Source of the DNA: Flavonifractor sp. An92
GTDB lineage: Bacteria > Bacillota > Clostridia > Oscillospirales > Oscillospiraceae
Direction of reading: 5' to 3'
NCBI RefSeq assembly: GCF_002159175.1
Contig: NZ_NFGZ01000008.1
Location: forward strand, 1-64,000
Length of the DNA stretch: 64,000 nt
Every line of letters begins with the position of its first letter. The first letter of the stretch is position 1. A program made the position numbers and the translations under genes. The notes beneath the pieces are model-generated. The model was not told where the DNA came from and did no database searches. It saw only the letters and a list, made by a program, of their open reading frames with translations. Positions 15,571-24,276 of the stretch are shown piece after piece.

Positions 15571-17115
15571 TTACTTGGCGTAGGCCACGACTTTGGTCTC
15601 CCGGATCATGTTGACCTTGATCTGGCCGGGATATTCCAGCTCGTCCTCGATCTTCTTGGCGATGTCCCGGGCCAGCAGGACCATCTCGTCCTCGCTGACC
15701 TGCTCGGGCTTGACCATGATGCGGACCTCGCGGCCGGCCTGGATGGCGAAGGATTTCTCCACGCCGGGGAAGGAAGAGGTGACCTCCTCCAGCTTCTCCA
15801 GGCGCTTGATGTAGTTCTCCAGGTTCTCTCTCCGGGCCCCGGGGCGGGCGGCGGAGATGGCGTCGGCGGCCTGGACCAGGCAGGCGATGATGGTCCGGGG
15901 CTCCACGTCGTTGTGGTGGGCCTCGATGGCGTGGACCACGTTCTCGTTCTCCCGGTACTTCCGGGCCAGCTCCACGCCGATCTGGACGTGGGAGCCCTCC
16001 ACCTCGTGGTCGATGGACTTGCCCAGGTCATGCAGCAGGCCGGCGCGCTTGGCCTCGGCGATGTTGGCGCCGATCTCGGCGGCCAGCAGGCCGGACAGGT
16101 GAGCCACCTCGATGGAGTGGTTCAGCACGTTCTGGCCGTAGCTGGTGCGGTACTTCATGCGGCCCAGGAGCTTGATGAGCTCGGGGTGCAGGCCGTGGAC
16201 ATTGGTCTCGAACACGGCGCGCTCGCCCTCGGCCTTGATGGTGGCGTCCACTTCCCGCTTGGCCTTCTCCACCATCTCCTCGATGCGGGCGGGGTGGATG
16301 CGGCCGTCCTGGATGAGCTTCTCCAGGGCGATGCGGGCGATCTCCCGGCGCACGGGGTCGAAGCAGGAGACCGTAATGGCCTCGGGGGTGTCGTCGATGA
16401 TGAGATCCACTCCGGTGAGCGTCTCCAGCGTGCGGATGTTGCGGCCCTCACGGCCGATGATGCGGCCCTTCATTTCGTCATTGGGCAGGGGGACCACGGA
16501 CACGGTGGCTTCCGCGACGTGGTCGGCAGCGCAGCGCTGGATGGCCAGGGACAGGATCTCACGGGCCTTGGTGTCGGCCTCCTCCTTGTAACGGGTCTCG
16601 ATCTCCTTGACCTTCATGGCGGCCTCGTGGGTGACGTCGGCCTCGATCTGGTTGATGAGGTAGGCCTTGGCCTCTTCGGCGGTGAAGCCGGACAGGCGCT
16701 CCAGCACCTCCATCTGGGTCTTCTTGACGGTGGCGACTTCCTCCCGGGCGGCTTCCAGCTCGCCCAGCTTGTTCTGAAGGGTCTCTTCCTTCTTCTCAAT
16801 GTTTTCCGTCTTGCGGTCCAGGTTCTCTTCCTTCTGCTGGAGCCGGCGCTCCTGCTTCTGCAGGTCGGCACGGCGCTCCTTGACTTCCCGCTCGTACTCG
16901 TTGCGGGCCTGCAGGATCTCCTCCTTGGCCTCCACCAGCGCCTCACGCTTCTTGGACTCGGCGCCCTTGATGGCCTCGTTGATGATCCGCTTGGCTTCCT
17001 CCTCGGCGCTGGAGATCTCCTTCTCCGCCACCTTCTTCCGCCACTGGATACCGGCGGGGAAACCTATGGCAAGCATGACCACGGCTGTGATCACGCAGGC
17101 AATGACTGTCTGCAT
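15571..17115 (-). CDS. rny: ribonuclease Y
   Basis: Membrane-anchored endoribonuclease that starts turnover of many mRNAs in Firmicutes. 514 residues: N-terminal membrane helix (about 3-22), a long charged coiled coil (30-185), a KH RNA-binding domain (about 205-270, [15 protein letters not shown]) and an HD phosphohydrolase domain with HDLGK and [13 protein letters not shown]. The ATG at 17115 directly follows an in-frame TTG; GGAGG lies about 15 nt upstream, rather far, so TTG 17118 is possible. Driven by its own consensus promoter at 17276-17248. Confidence 0.97.
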   Translation of the reverse strand: MQTVIACVITAVVMLAIGFPAGIQWRKKVAEKEISSAEEEAKRIINEAIKGAESKKREALVEAKEEILQARNEYEREVKERRADLQKQERRLQQKEENLDRKTENIEKKEETLQNKLGELEAAREEVATVKKTQMEVLERLSGFTAEEAKAYLINQIEADVTHEAAMKVKEIETRYKEEADTKAREILSLAIQRCAADHVAEATVSVVPLPNDEMKGRIIGREGRNIRTLETLTGVDLIIDDTPEAITVSCFDPVRREIARIALEKLIQDGRIHPARIEEMVEKAKREVDATIKAEGERAVFETNVHGLHPELIKLLGRMKYRTSYGQNVLNHSIEVAHLSGLLAAEIGANIAEAKRAGLLHDLGKSIDHEVEGSHVQIGVELARKYRENENVVHAIEAHHNDVEPRTIIACLVQAADAISAARPGARRENLENYIKRLEKLEEVTSSFPGVEKSFAIQAGREVRIMVKPEQVSEDEMVLLARDIAKKIEDELEYPGQIKVNMIRETKVVAYAK

Positions 17116-17247
17116 CAAGGTTTGAACACACCTCCATTTCTACAATTTTAGCCAAAATACGATGTCCGGCAGAGGTTCCTTTCGGTCCTTCTGCACAAAA
17201 ATTTGAAAAACTTCCCCTCTCGCTTTTCAAAATATTACACCGAGTCT

Positions 17248-17276
17248 ATTTTAGAGCCAGAGCGCCCCGGTGTCAA
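17248..17276 (-). promoter_or_regulatory. rny promoter
   Basis: Minus strand TTGACA (17276-17271), 17 bp, TAAAAT (17253-17248). It leaves a leader of about 125 nt before the rny start. The rest of the 460 bp divergent gap (17277-17480) shows nothing I can assign. Confidence 0.85.
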
Positions 17277-17480
17277 GGAATTTCGTACGGACGGAAATAG
17301 TTTTCACGCCTCCCTGCTCCGATGCGGCGTTTTTCTATAAAGTGTATCGTCAATATTGAATACTACAATAAAGTATCCCATCCACCCGGATTTTCGGATT
17401 CCCTCCGCATTTTGCATGGAATTAGGACAAAAACAGGGAGTTTTGCCCCGCACATGGCCCTCTTTTGCCGCTTTCCCGCG

Positions 17481-17509
17481 TTGACAGGCAAAGTCGCAAA
17501 TTCTATAAT
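17481..17509 (+). promoter_or_regulatory. consensus promoter of yedF
   Basis: TTGACA (17481-17486), 17 bp, TATAAT (17504-17509): a full SigA consensus. Start point near 17516, about 70 nt before the gene. Confidence 0.92.
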
Positions 17510-17584
17510 CAAAGTCAGAAATCGTCGGGGGTGTTCCCCCCTCATTTTATGGACAAATATGTTCAGATAAAGGAGCGCATGACT

Positions 17585-18178
17585 ATGTCTCGTATCATCG
17601 ATGCCAAGGGTCAGGCCTGTCCCAAGCCCGTCCTCATGGCCAAGGAAGCCATTACCGCCGGTGAGAATGCCTTCACCGTTCTGGTGGACAACACCACCGC
17701 CGTGGGCAACCTCCAGCGCCTGGCCGGCAACCAGGGCTTCGACGTCTCCGTCAGCGAGGCCGACGGCGTCTACTCTCTGGCCTTCTCCCGCAACGGGGAG
17801 GCCCCCGTGCCCCAGGCCCCTGTGGCCGCCGCTCCCTGCGGCGCCGGCTATGCCGTGTTCGTGGGCCGGGACATCATCGGCTCCGGCGACCGGGAGCTGG
17901 GCACCAACCTGATGCGGATGTTCTTCTACACCCTGGCCCAGTCCGATGACCTGCCCGCCTCCATCCTCTTTATGAATGCCGGCGTGAAGCTGCCCGCCGG
18001 GGACGAGCAGGTGGAGGAGCACCTGAAGGTCCTGGCCGACAAGGGCGTGGAGATCCACGTCTGCGGCACCTGCCTCAACTTCTATGGCATCACCGACAAG
18101 CTGGCCGTGGGCACCGTGAGCAACATGTACGACATCGTCTCCAAGATGCAGGAGGCCGCCAAGGTCATCACGGTTTAA
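17585..18178 (+). CDS. yedF: YedF-type sulfurtransferase-like protein (selenium metabolism family)
   Basis: 197 residues, two domains. The N-terminal TusA-like domain (1-75) keeps Cys12 in GQACPKPVLMAKEA. The C-terminal DsrE-like domain (about 95-197) has VFVGRDIIGSGDRELG and a VHVCGTCLNFYG cysteine pair. The full-length family is linked by genome context to selenium use (selD partners); the biochemical role is not established. The next gene, DUF3343, is a frequent companion. Start at 17585 has AGGAG 9 nt upstream; an ATG at 17579 is too close. Transcribed from a perfect consensus promoter. Confidence 0.85.
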   Translation: MSRIIDAKGQACPKPVLMAKEAITAGENAFTVLVDNTTAVGNLQRLAGNQGFDVSVSEADGVYSLAFSRNGEAPVPQAPVAAAPCGAGYAVFVGRDIIGSGDRELGTNLMRMFFYTLAQSDDLPASILFMNAGVKLPAGDEQVEEHLKVLADKGVEIHVCGTCLNFYGITDKLAVGTVSNMYDIVSKMQEAAKVITV

Positions 18179-18182
18179 TTTT

Positions 18183-18443
18183 ATGGATTACTGCGTCATC
18201 ACCTTTGCCTCCACCAACGGCGCCATCCAGGCCCAGCGGTATCTGAAGGGGGAGGTCCCCTTCCAGATCATGCCGGTGCTGCGGGAGATCTCCAAGGGCT
18301 GCGGCATCTCGGTGCGCTTCGACCCTCCCGCCCTGGAGCAGGTGCGGAACATTCTCGCCGATTCCGACCTGGCACCGGAGGAGTATGCCTTCTACGGCAT
18401 CACCGGCCACAGCCCCAATCTGCGGGCAGAACCTTTGTCTTAA
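18183..18443 (+). CDS. DUF3343 family protein
   Basis: 86-residue soluble protein (MDYCVITFASTNGAIQAQ), a ferredoxin-like fold family known as a putative Se/S carrier-like partner of YedF. It begins 4 bp after yedF with no clear ribosome site of its own, so translational coupling is likely. The central KGCGISVRF carries a Cys that is usual in the family. Function is inferred only from its neighbour. Confidence 0.8.
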   Translation: MDYCVITFASTNGAIQAQRYLKGEVPFQIMPVLREISKGCGISVRFDPPALEQVRNILADSDLAPEEYAFYGITGHSPNLRAEPLS

Positions 18444-18466
18444 AAGCGCACCCAGCGCGCATCGTG

Positions 18467-18825
18467 GTGTCCTCGCCGGACGGGCCGCCTGCCCGGCGGG
18501 GGCACCGCTTTCTTTGCAAAGAAAGCGGTGGGAAAGAAAGCCCAGAGGGGGGATACCCCCCTCTGGACTCCCCCAAAACGCATCCCGGCTTTCATTCCGC
18601 TGCGGTGGTATTTCCTCGGCCTTGCGTGGCCAATTCCAAGCTTTCTGCCTATCCGGAAAGCGTTGTACCCTGCTGCTCGGGGCGGCCCCCGAAAAGGCCG
18701 CCCTTTTGGAGGGGAGTGGAGAGGGGAACGAGAAGTTCCCCTCTCCTTCTTTTCTTTCCCCGGTTTCTTTTCTGCGAAAAGAAATCGGGCGCTGTCCGCG
18801 CAGGACGCCCGCGCGGCGAGCACAC
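18467..18825 (+). repeat. 360 bp palindrome-rich interspersed repeat, copy 1
   Basis: A gene-free block built of nested hairpins: a perfect 28 nt palindrome (18503-18530), an 11 bp stem (18542-18552/18556-18566), an 8 bp stem GGGCGGCC (18680-18687/18696-18703) and a 12 bp stem (18718-18729/18735-18746). The ends form imperfect terminal inverted repeats of about 45 bp beginning GTGTCCTCGCCG (left) and GTGTGCTCGCCG (right, reverse complement). A second copy lies at 26101-26462 in the same orientation. Begins 24 bp after the DUF3343 stop. No target-site duplication is visible. Open frames crossing it look spurious. Confidence 0.85.
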
Positions 18826-18845
18826 ATTCTCTTTTTCTTTGGGAA

Positions 18846-18874
18846 TTGACAAACGGCCCAAAACGGCCTATCAT
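18846..18874 (+). promoter_or_regulatory. promoter of the thiamin operon
   Basis: TTGACA (18846-18851), 17 bp, TATCAT (18869-18874). The start point near 18881 coincides with the first base of the TPP riboswitch. Confidence 0.87.
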
Positions 18875-18882
18875 AAAACGCA

Positions 18883-18972
18883 AGTGCAAGGGAGCTTTCG
18901 CTGAGAAGGCTGAGAGGAGGGTTTTGCCCCTCGACCTGACCTGATTTGGGTAATGCCAACGTAGGGATGCAC
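18883..18972 (+). promoter_or_regulatory. TPP riboswitch (THI element)
   Basis: Shows the conserved parts in order: P1 arms GTGCA (18884-18888) and TGCAC (18968-18972), GCTGAGA followed by GGCTGAGAGG, then GACCTGACCTGATTTGGGTA and AATGCCAACGTAGGGA. It binds thiamin pyrophosphate and, through the terminator at 19024-19059, would stop transcription of the operon when TPP is plentiful. Confidence 0.96.
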
Positions 18973-19023
18973 CGCCGCAGAAGCGACCGGTCCGGACGGA
19001 CGGGTCCTGTTTTGCCGTATTCA

Positions 19024-19059
19024 GGCGGGATGTCCCAGTTGGGACATCCCGCCTTTTTT
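19024..19059 (+). terminator. riboswitch-controlled terminator
   Basis: Perfect 13 bp stem GGCGGGATGTCCC with loop AGTT and TTTTTT. Lies between the TPP aptamer and thiD; the off-state element of the switch. Confidence 0.93.
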
Positions 19060-19087
19060 GCTCCCCACGCGGAAAGGATGAAGGATT

Positions 19088-19888
19088 ATGAAACGAGTAT
19101 TGACCATCGCCGGCAGCGACTCCAGCGGCGGCGCCGGAATCCAGGCGGATTTAAAAACCATGACCTGCCTGGGCGTGTTCGGCATGAGCGCCATCACCGC
19201 TCTCACCGCCCAGAACACCACCGGCGTGCGGGATGTGCTGGAGGCCACGCCCGAGTTTGTGGCCGAGCAGCTGGACTGCGTCTTTGAGGACATCCGCCCC
19301 GACGCAGTGAAGATCGGCATGGTGTCCTCCGCCCCCATCATCCGTGCCATCGCCGCCAAGCTGCGGGAGTACAAGGCCGAAAACATCGTGGTGGACCCGG
19401 TGATGGTGGCCACCAGCGGCTCCAGTCTCATGCAGGACAGCGCCCTCACCGCCCTCATGGAGGAGCTCTTCCCCCTGGCCGCCGTCATCACACCCAATAT
19501 CCCCGAGGCCCAGCGGCTGTGCGGCTTTGCCATCGAGAACGACGCCGACATGCTCCGGGCGGCCCAGAGCATCGGCGCCACCATGTCCGGGGGCGTGCTC
19601 ATCAAGGGCGGCCACCGCACCGACACCGCCGACGACCTCCTCTGGTGGAAGGGCGAGGCCCACTGGCTCCGCGCCCCCCGGGTGGACAACCCCAACAACC
19701 ACGGCTCGGGCTGCACCCTCTCCTCCGCCATCGCCTCCTTCCTGGCCCTGGGGAATGAGCTCCCCGAGGCCGTGCGGAAGGCCAAGGTCTACATCACCGC
19801 CGCCATGGAGGCCCAGCTGGACCTGGGGCAGGGCAGCGGCCCCCTCAAGCACAACTACGCCATTCCGGAAGGAGGAAATATTCAATGA
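19088..19888 (+). CDS. thiD: hydroxymethylpyrimidine (phosphate) kinase
   Basis: Phosphorylates HMP and HMP-P to HMP pyrophosphate, the pyrimidine half of thiamin. 266 residues with the ribokinase-like signature TIAGSDSSGGAGIQADLK at the N-terminus, DPVMVATSG, and the anion hole NNHGSGCTLSSAIA (about 203-216) with the catalytic Cys. Family length 265-270. First gene after the TPP switch; its stop overlaps the next start by 4 bp. Confidence 0.96.
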   Translation: MKRVLTIAGSDSSGGAGIQADLKTMTCLGVFGMSAITALTAQNTTGVRDVLEATPEFVAEQLDCVFEDIRPDAVKIGMVSSAPIIRAIAAKLREYKAENIVVDPVMVATSGSSLMQDSALTALMEELFPLAAVITPNIPEAQRLCGFAIENDADMLRAAQSIGATMSGGVLIKGGHRTDTADDLLWWKGEAHWLRAPRVDNPNNHGSGCTLSSAIASFLALGNELPEAVRKAKVYITAAMEAQLDLGQGSGPLKHNYAIPEGGNIQ

Positions 19889-20181
19889 ACGCAAGTGTTG
19901 CCATTCAGGTCCTGCCCAAGGTGTTGGAGCAGGAGGAGACCCGGCGCATCGTGGACGAGGTCATCGCTTACCTCGCCTCCACCGGCCTGCACTATGTGGT
20001 GGGCCCCTTTGAGACCACGCTGGAGGGCGATCTGGACGAACTCCTGGACATCGTGAAGGAGTGCTGCCGCATCTGCACCAACGCGGGCGCCCCCAGCGTG
20101 ATGAGCTATGTGAAGATCAGCTACAAGCCCGACGGCGTCTGGACCATCGACGACAAGACGGGCAAGTACCAGAATTCCTGA
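19885..20181 (+). CDS. MTH1187/YqgV-type thiamin-binding protein
   Basis: 98-residue single-domain protein of the thiamin-binding family formerly DUF77/UPF0045 (NASVAIQVLPKV, GPFETTLEGDLDELLDIVKE, VMSYVKISYKPDG). Members such as Bacillus YqgV and YkoF bind thiamin or its pyrimidine part in a ferredoxin-like fold. AGGAGG precedes the ATG. Within this operon it probably acts as a cytoplasmic thiamin or HMP carrier; that role is inferred. Confidence 0.85.
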   Translation: MNASVAIQVLPKVLEQEETRRIVDEVIAYLASTGLHYVVGPFETTLEGDLDELLDIVKECCRICTNAGAPSVMSYVKISYKPDGVWTIDDKTGKYQNS

Positions 20182-20210
20182 TGTTTCGGTAAGAGAGAGG
20201 AGCGTATATC

Positions 20211-20747
20211 ATGAAATCGGTCACCCATACCCCCGCCATGACCCGGGCCAACAGCATCTCGGTGCGCAAGATGGTGCTCACCGCCATGCTGGCCGGACTG
20301 GGCTTCGTGCTGTCCACCTTCGTCTACTTCCCCTCCATGGCCCCCTTCCAGCACTTCTGCAACATCATCGGCGCGGTGTTCCTGGGGCCCTGGTACGGCT
20401 TTGCCGCCGCTCTGCTCACCGGCCTGCTGCGGATGCTCACCGGCCGCACCATCCAGGCGGTGGTGGGCGCCATCTTCGGCGCGTTCCTGTCCGGCCTTCT
20501 GTACCAGAAGACCAAGAAGCTTTGGCTGGGCTATCTGGGCGAAGTGGTGGGCACCGGCTTCATCAGCGCCATGGTGGCCTATCCCCTCATGAAGCAGTTC
20601 TACGGCCTGGACGCCCAGTCCCCCTTCTTCTACATCCCCGCCTATCTGCCCTCCTCTGCCGTGGGCGGCCTGATGGGCTGCGCGGTGATCCTGCTGCTCA
20701 AGCGCTCCGGGGCTCTGGACCGGATGCTGGACCAGCTCAAGCGCTGA
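20211..20747 (+). CDS. thiW: ThiW, ECF-type substrate-binding membrane subunit for thiazole uptake
   Basis: 178-residue integral membrane protein with about five to six helices; typical ECF S-component features include MVLTAMLAGLGFVLS near residue 20, FCNIIGAVFLGPWYG and TGLLRMLTGRTIQA. ThiW is predicted to take up hydroxyethylthiazole together with a shared ECF energising module that is not in this window. Directly before thiM, whose kinase would trap the imported thiazole. Confidence 0.9.
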   Translation: MKSVTHTPAMTRANSISVRKMVLTAMLAGLGFVLSTFVYFPSMAPFQHFCNIIGAVFLGPWYGFAAALLTGLLRMLTGRTIQAVVGAIFGAFLSGLLYQKTKKLWLGYLGEVVGTGFISAMVAYPLMKQFYGLDAQSPFFYIPAYLPSSAVGGLMGCAVILLLKRSGALDRMLDQLKR

Positions 20748-20754
20748 GGTAGCC

Positions 20755-21591
20755 ATGGAACGAGCTGATTTCGCCTCCTGCCTCCGCGCCGTGCGGGAGG
20801 GGCCCCCGCTGGTGCAGTGCATCACCAATTTCGTCACCGTCAACGACTGCGCCAACATCCTCCTGGCCGTGGGCGGCTCCCCCACCATGGCCCACGACCT
20901 CCGGGAGGTGGAGGAGACGGTGGCCGGGGTGCGCGCCCTGGTGTGCAACCTGGGCGCCATCGGCGATGTGGAGGCCATGCTCCTGTCCGGGAAGAAGGCC
21001 AACGAGCTGGGTATCCCGGTCATTCTGGACCCGGTGGCCGCCGGGGTCACCACCCTGCGGCGGGAGGCCTGCGCCTCCCTCTTGAAGGAGGTCCGCTTCA
21101 CCGTCATCCGGGGCAACGCCTCGGAGATCCGCGCCCTGGCCCTCCATGAGGCCGGGGGCAGCGGCGTGGACGTGGCCGCCGGGGACGCCGTCACCGAGGA
21201 CACCCTCCCCGCCGCGGTGGAACTCTGCCGCACGCTGGCAAACAAAACCGGCGCGGTGGTGGCCCTCTCCGGCGCGGTGGACATCCTCACCGACGGAACG
21301 GAAACCGTCCTCCTGCGCAACGGCTGCGCCACCATGAGCCGCATCACCGGCAGCGGCTGTATGCTCACCGCTCTGCTCGGTGCCTTCTGCGGGGCCAATC
21401 CGGAGCGCCCCCTCCCCGCCGCCGCGGCCGCCGTGGCCGCCATGGACCTGGCCGGGGAACGTGCGGAGGCCCTCCGCCTTCAGAAGGGCACCGGCAACGC
21501 CACCTTCCGCACCGACCTCATCGACGCCATGTTCAACCTCACCGAAGAAGAATTGTCACAAGGAGTACACTATGAAATTTACCAGGGATGA
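20755..21591 (+). CDS. thiM: hydroxyethylthiazole kinase
   Basis: Phosphorylates hydroxyethylthiazole for salvage into thiamin. 278 residues of the ribokinase-like ThiM family: LVQCITNFVTVNDCANILL at the start, DPVAAGVT, VIRGNASEIRAL and the C-terminal anion hole TGSGCMLTALLGAFCG. Only 7 bp after thiW, and it overlaps thiE by 20 bp. Confidence 0.96.
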   Translation: MERADFASCLRAVREGPPLVQCITNFVTVNDCANILLAVGGSPTMAHDLREVEETVAGVRALVCNLGAIGDVEAMLLSGKKANELGIPVILDPVAAGVTTLRREACASLLKEVRFTVIRGNASEIRALALHEAGGSGVDVAAGDAVTEDTLPAAVELCRTLANKTGAVVALSGAVDILTDGTETVLLRNGCATMSRITGSGCMLTALLGAFCGANPERPLPAAAAAVAAMDLAGERAEALRLQKGTGNATFRTDLIDAMFNLTEEELSQGVHYEIYQG

Positions 21592-22231
21592 GATCCGCAG
21601 CGCCATGCTGCTCTACGCCGTCACCGACCGCGCCTGGCTGGGCGGCCGCACCCTCCCCGAAGTCACCGAGGAAGTCCTGAAAAACGGGGCCACCTTCCTC
21701 CAGGTCCGGGAGAAGGGCATGGACCACGACGCCTTTCTGGCCGAGGCCGAAGTGCTGAAGGAGCAGGCCGCCCGTTACCACGTCCCCTTCGTGGTCAACG
21801 ACTCCATCGAGGTGGCGCTGGAGTGCGACGCCGACGGCGTCCATGTGGGCCAGAGCGACATCGTGGGGAAGGACGTCCGCGCTCTCATCGGCCCGGACAA
21901 GATCCTGGGCATCTCGGCCAACACGGTGGAGACCGCCGTGGCCGCCGAGAAAGCCGGGGCCGACTACATCGGCGTGGGCGCCGTGTTCGGCACCACCACC
22001 AAGAAGGACGCCAAGAGCCTCACCGTGGAGGCCCTGCGGGCCATCTGCGAGGCGGTGACCATCCCGGTGGTGGCCATCGGCGGCATCAGCGCCGAAAATC
22101 TCCTCCAGCTCCAGGGCAGCGGCGTGGACGGCGTGGCGGTGGTGTCCGCCATCTTCGCCCAGAAAGACCCCGGCGCGGCCACCGCCCACCTGCGTGGCCT
22201 GGCGGAGGAACTGGTGGCCTCCCATGGATAA
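21572..22231 (+). CDS. thiE: thiamin-phosphate synthase
   Basis: Joins HMP-PP and thiazole phosphate to thiamin phosphate. 219-residue TIM barrel with FLQVREKGMDHD, FVVNDSIEVALECDADGVHVG, GADYIGVGAVFGTTTKKDA and PVVAIGGISAENL, all ThiE hallmarks. AGGAG lies 7 nt before the ATG inside the 3' end of thiM. Its stop overlaps the HAD gene. Confidence 0.96.
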   Translation: MKFTRDEIRSAMLLYAVTDRAWLGGRTLPEVTEEVLKNGATFLQVREKGMDHDAFLAEAEVLKEQAARYHVPFVVNDSIEVALECDADGVHVGQSDIVGKDVRALIGPDKILGISANTVETAVAAEKAGADYIGVGAVFGTTTKKDAKSLTVEALRAICEAVTIPVVAIGGISAENLLQLQGSGVDGVAVVSAIFAQKDPGAATAHLRGLAEELVASHG

Positions 22232-22862
22232 GCGCTTCTGTATTTTCGACATGGACGGCACCCTGGTGGACTCCATGCCCTTTTGGAGCGCCTTGGGCAA
22301 GGATTACCTGAACGCTCTGGGCATCACCCCCACGGCGGAACAGCTGGCTCCCATCGGCCCCATGACCATGCTGGAGGCCGCCGCCTACTTCATGGACCTC
22401 TTCCACATCCCCGGCCCGCCGGAGCGCATTGTGGCCGAGATGGAGGCCGTCATGGAGGACCACTACCGCTCGGACGTGCCGCTGAAGCCAGGTATGAAGG
22501 AGTATCTGGAAGCCTTAAAGGCCCGGGGCGTCCGGCTTTGCATCGCCACCGCCACTGCCGAGCCCCTGTCCCACACCTGTCTCACCCGGCTGGGGGTGGA
22601 TGACCTCTTCGAGTTCCTCCTGAGCTGTGAGACCATCGGGGTGGGCAAGACCAGCCCCGACATCTACCTGGAGGCGGCCCGCCGCCTGGGGGCTCAGCCG
22701 GCGGAGATCGCCGTCTTTGAGGACGCCCCCTACGCCGCCCGCACCGCCAAAGCAGCCGGCTTCTATACCGTGGCGGTGGCCGAGCCCACCTACGCCGCCG
22801 GCTGGCCGGAGCTGGCCGCTCTGGCCGACGAGACCATCACCGATTGGAGGAACGCCCTATGA
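22224..22862 (+). CDS. HAD-superfamily phosphatase, probably of thiamin salvage
   Basis: 212 residues. HAD motif I FDMDGTLVDS (nucleophile Asp9, Asp11), motif II near IATATAEP, motif III Lys in GVGKTSPDIY and motif IV VFEDAPYAARTAKAAG, with an alpha-helical cap between I and II. Several HAD enzymes dephosphorylate thiamin or pyrimidine phosphates, and the location between thiE and tenA suggests that here, but substrate is not readable. It overlaps thiE by 8 bp and tenA by 4 bp. Confidence 0.85.
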   Translation: MDKRFCIFDMDGTLVDSMPFWSALGKDYLNALGITPTAEQLAPIGPMTMLEAAAYFMDLFHIPGPPERIVAEMEAVMEDHYRSDVPLKPGMKEYLEALKARGVRLCIATATAEPLSHTCLTRLGVDDLFEFLLSCETIGVGKTSPDIYLEAARRLGAQPAEIAVFEDAPYAARTAKAAGFYTVAVAEPTYAAGWPELAALADETITDWRNAL

Positions 22863-23518
22863 CGGTCACTCAGCGCCTCTATGAGGCCGCCCGCCCCGTG
22901 TGGCAGCAGTGCCACGAGCACCCCTTTGTGAGGGGCATCGGGGACGGCACTCTGGACAAAGAAAAATTCCAGTGGTTCCTGCTCCAGGACTATCTCTATC
23001 TCTTCGACTACGCCCGGGTGTTCGCCTGGGGCGTCATCAAGGCCCGGGACGCCGGGCTCATGCGCACCTTCTCCGCCAATGTGGACGCCATTCTGGGGGG
23101 CGAGATGAAGATCCACCGCTCCTACATGGCCCGGCTGGGCATCACCGAGGAGCAGGTGCTCCAGGTGAAGCCCGCCCTCTCCAACACCTCCTACACCCAC
23201 TACATGCTGGCGGTGGCCGCCGCCGGGGGCCCGGCGGAGATCATCGCCGCCATCCTGGCCTGCTCCTGGAGCTATGCCGAGATCGGCGGGTCGCTGGCCA
23301 AGGTGCCCGGCGCGCTGGACCACCCCTTCTACGGCGAGTGGGTCCAGGGCTACGCCGGCGAGGAGTACCACAAGACCAACGACGCCCTGGTGGCTCTGAT
23401 GGACGAGCTGGCGGCGGGCTGCACCGAGGAGCAGTACGCCCGCCTGGAGGAAATTTTCGTGAATTGCAGCCGCTACGAACTGGGCTTTTGGGAGATGGCA
23501 TGGACACTGGAACGGTAA
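22859..23518 (+). CDS. tenA: aminopyrimidine aminohydrolase / thiaminase II
   Basis: Hydrolyses aminomethyl-aminopyrimidine breakdown products of thiamin to HMP for reuse. 219 residues, all helical. From the ATG at 22859 the residues known in Bacillus TenA fall on the same numbers: Asp44, Tyr47, Tyr112, catalytic Cys135 (AILACSWSYA) and Tyr139, with the acidic residue in YELGFWEMA near 207. This and GGAGG 8 nt upstream fix the start. Overlaps the next gene by 19 bp. Confidence 0.95.
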   Translation: MTVTQRLYEAARPVWQQCHEHPFVRGIGDGTLDKEKFQWFLLQDYLYLFDYARVFAWGVIKARDAGLMRTFSANVDAILGGEMKIHRSYMARLGITEEQVLQVKPALSNTSYTHYMLAVAAAGGPAEIIAAILACSWSYAEIGGSLAKVPGALDHPFYGEWVQGYAGEEYHKTNDALVALMDELAAGCTEEQYARLEEIFVNCSRYELGFWEMAWTLER

Positions 23519-24276
23519 GCGCGCTGGAATTTGAGGGGGTGTCCTACCAGTACCCGGTGGAGGACTTCGACATCGTGGACGACCTCTCCTTCCGGGTGGC
23601 CCCTGGCTCTTTCCACTGCATCGTGGGGGTGAGCGGCTGCGGCAAGAGCACCATCTTCCGCATGACCAACGGCCTCTTGAAGCCCAAGCGAGGGATCATC
23701 CAGGTGGGCGGCCAGCCGGTGGAGGGCCGGAAGGGCTACTGCGGCTACATGCCCCAGAAGGATCTGCTCTTCCCCTGGCGTCCCGTGTGGGAAAATGTGG
23801 CCCTCCCCCTGGAGGTGAAGGGCGGCCTCTCCAAGGCTCAGCGCCGGGAGGCGGCCCTGGCAGCCCTGGAAGACGTGGGCCTCGCGGGCTGCGGGGACAA
23901 GATGCCCCACGAGCTCTCCGGCGGCATGCGGCAGCGGGCGGCCTTTGCCCGCACCATGCTCACCGGCAGCGACCTGCTGCTGCTGGACGAGCCCTTCTCC
24001 GCCCTGGACTTCTTGACCCGCCTCTCCATGCAGGAGTGGCTCCTCGACCAATGGCAGAAGCACAAAAAGACCATCCTCTTTATTACCCACGATGTGGAGG
24101 AGGCCCTCTTCCTCTCCCAGAGCGTGCTGGTGGTGGAGTCCACCCCCATCCACGTTCTCTCCGACGTACCGGTGCCCGCACCGGTGCCCCGGGACCGGTC
24201 CTGCCTGAAGGACCCGGCCATGGTGGAGCTGAAAGAGCGGCTCATCACCCTCCTGAGAAAGCAGGTGGAGGCATGA
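23500..24276 (+). CDS. ABC transporter ATP-binding protein (ThiZ-like, pyrimidine uptake)
   Basis: 258 residues. Walker A VGVSGCGKST (about 44-53), Q-loop YMPQKDLLFPW, signature LSGGMRQR, Walker B LLLLDEPFSALD and H-loop THD, the nitrate/taurate/HMP importer subclass. Starts inside tenA with GGGAG 5 nt upstream and overlaps the permease start (ATGA). With the next two genes it forms an importer that, given the NMT1-type binding protein and the TPP switch, most likely carries formylaminopyrimidine or HMP. Confidence 0.9.
   Translation: MDTGTVSALEFEGVSYQYPVEDFDIVDDLSFRVAPGSFHCIVGVSGCGKSTIFRMTNGLLKPKRGIIQVGGQPVEGRKGYCGYMPQKDLLFPWRPVWENVALPLEVKGGLSKAQRREAALAALEDVGLAGCGDKMPHELSGGMRQRAAFARTMLTGSDLLLLDEPFSALDFLTRLSMQEWLLDQWQKHKKTILFITHDVEEALFLSQSVLVVESTPIHVLSDVPVPAPVPRDRSCLKDPAMVELKERLITLLRKQVEA

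Noticed and set aside
11753-15583. Open frame of more than 1,270 codons on the plus strand
   Set aside because: It lies antisense to four well-supported genes (zinc-ribbon protein, histidine kinase, lepB and neighbours). The translation is Gly/Val/Leu/His-rich with no domain; such frames arise from high third-position GC.
15499-17151. 550-codon plus-strand open frame
   Set aside because: Antisense to rny, same mirror-frame composition.
18464-18904. 146-residue open frame resembling one at 26101-26547
   Set aside because: Similarity comes from the shared 360 bp DNA repeat. All frames on both strands are similar between the copies, and palindromes rather than codons are conserved, so no protein is called.
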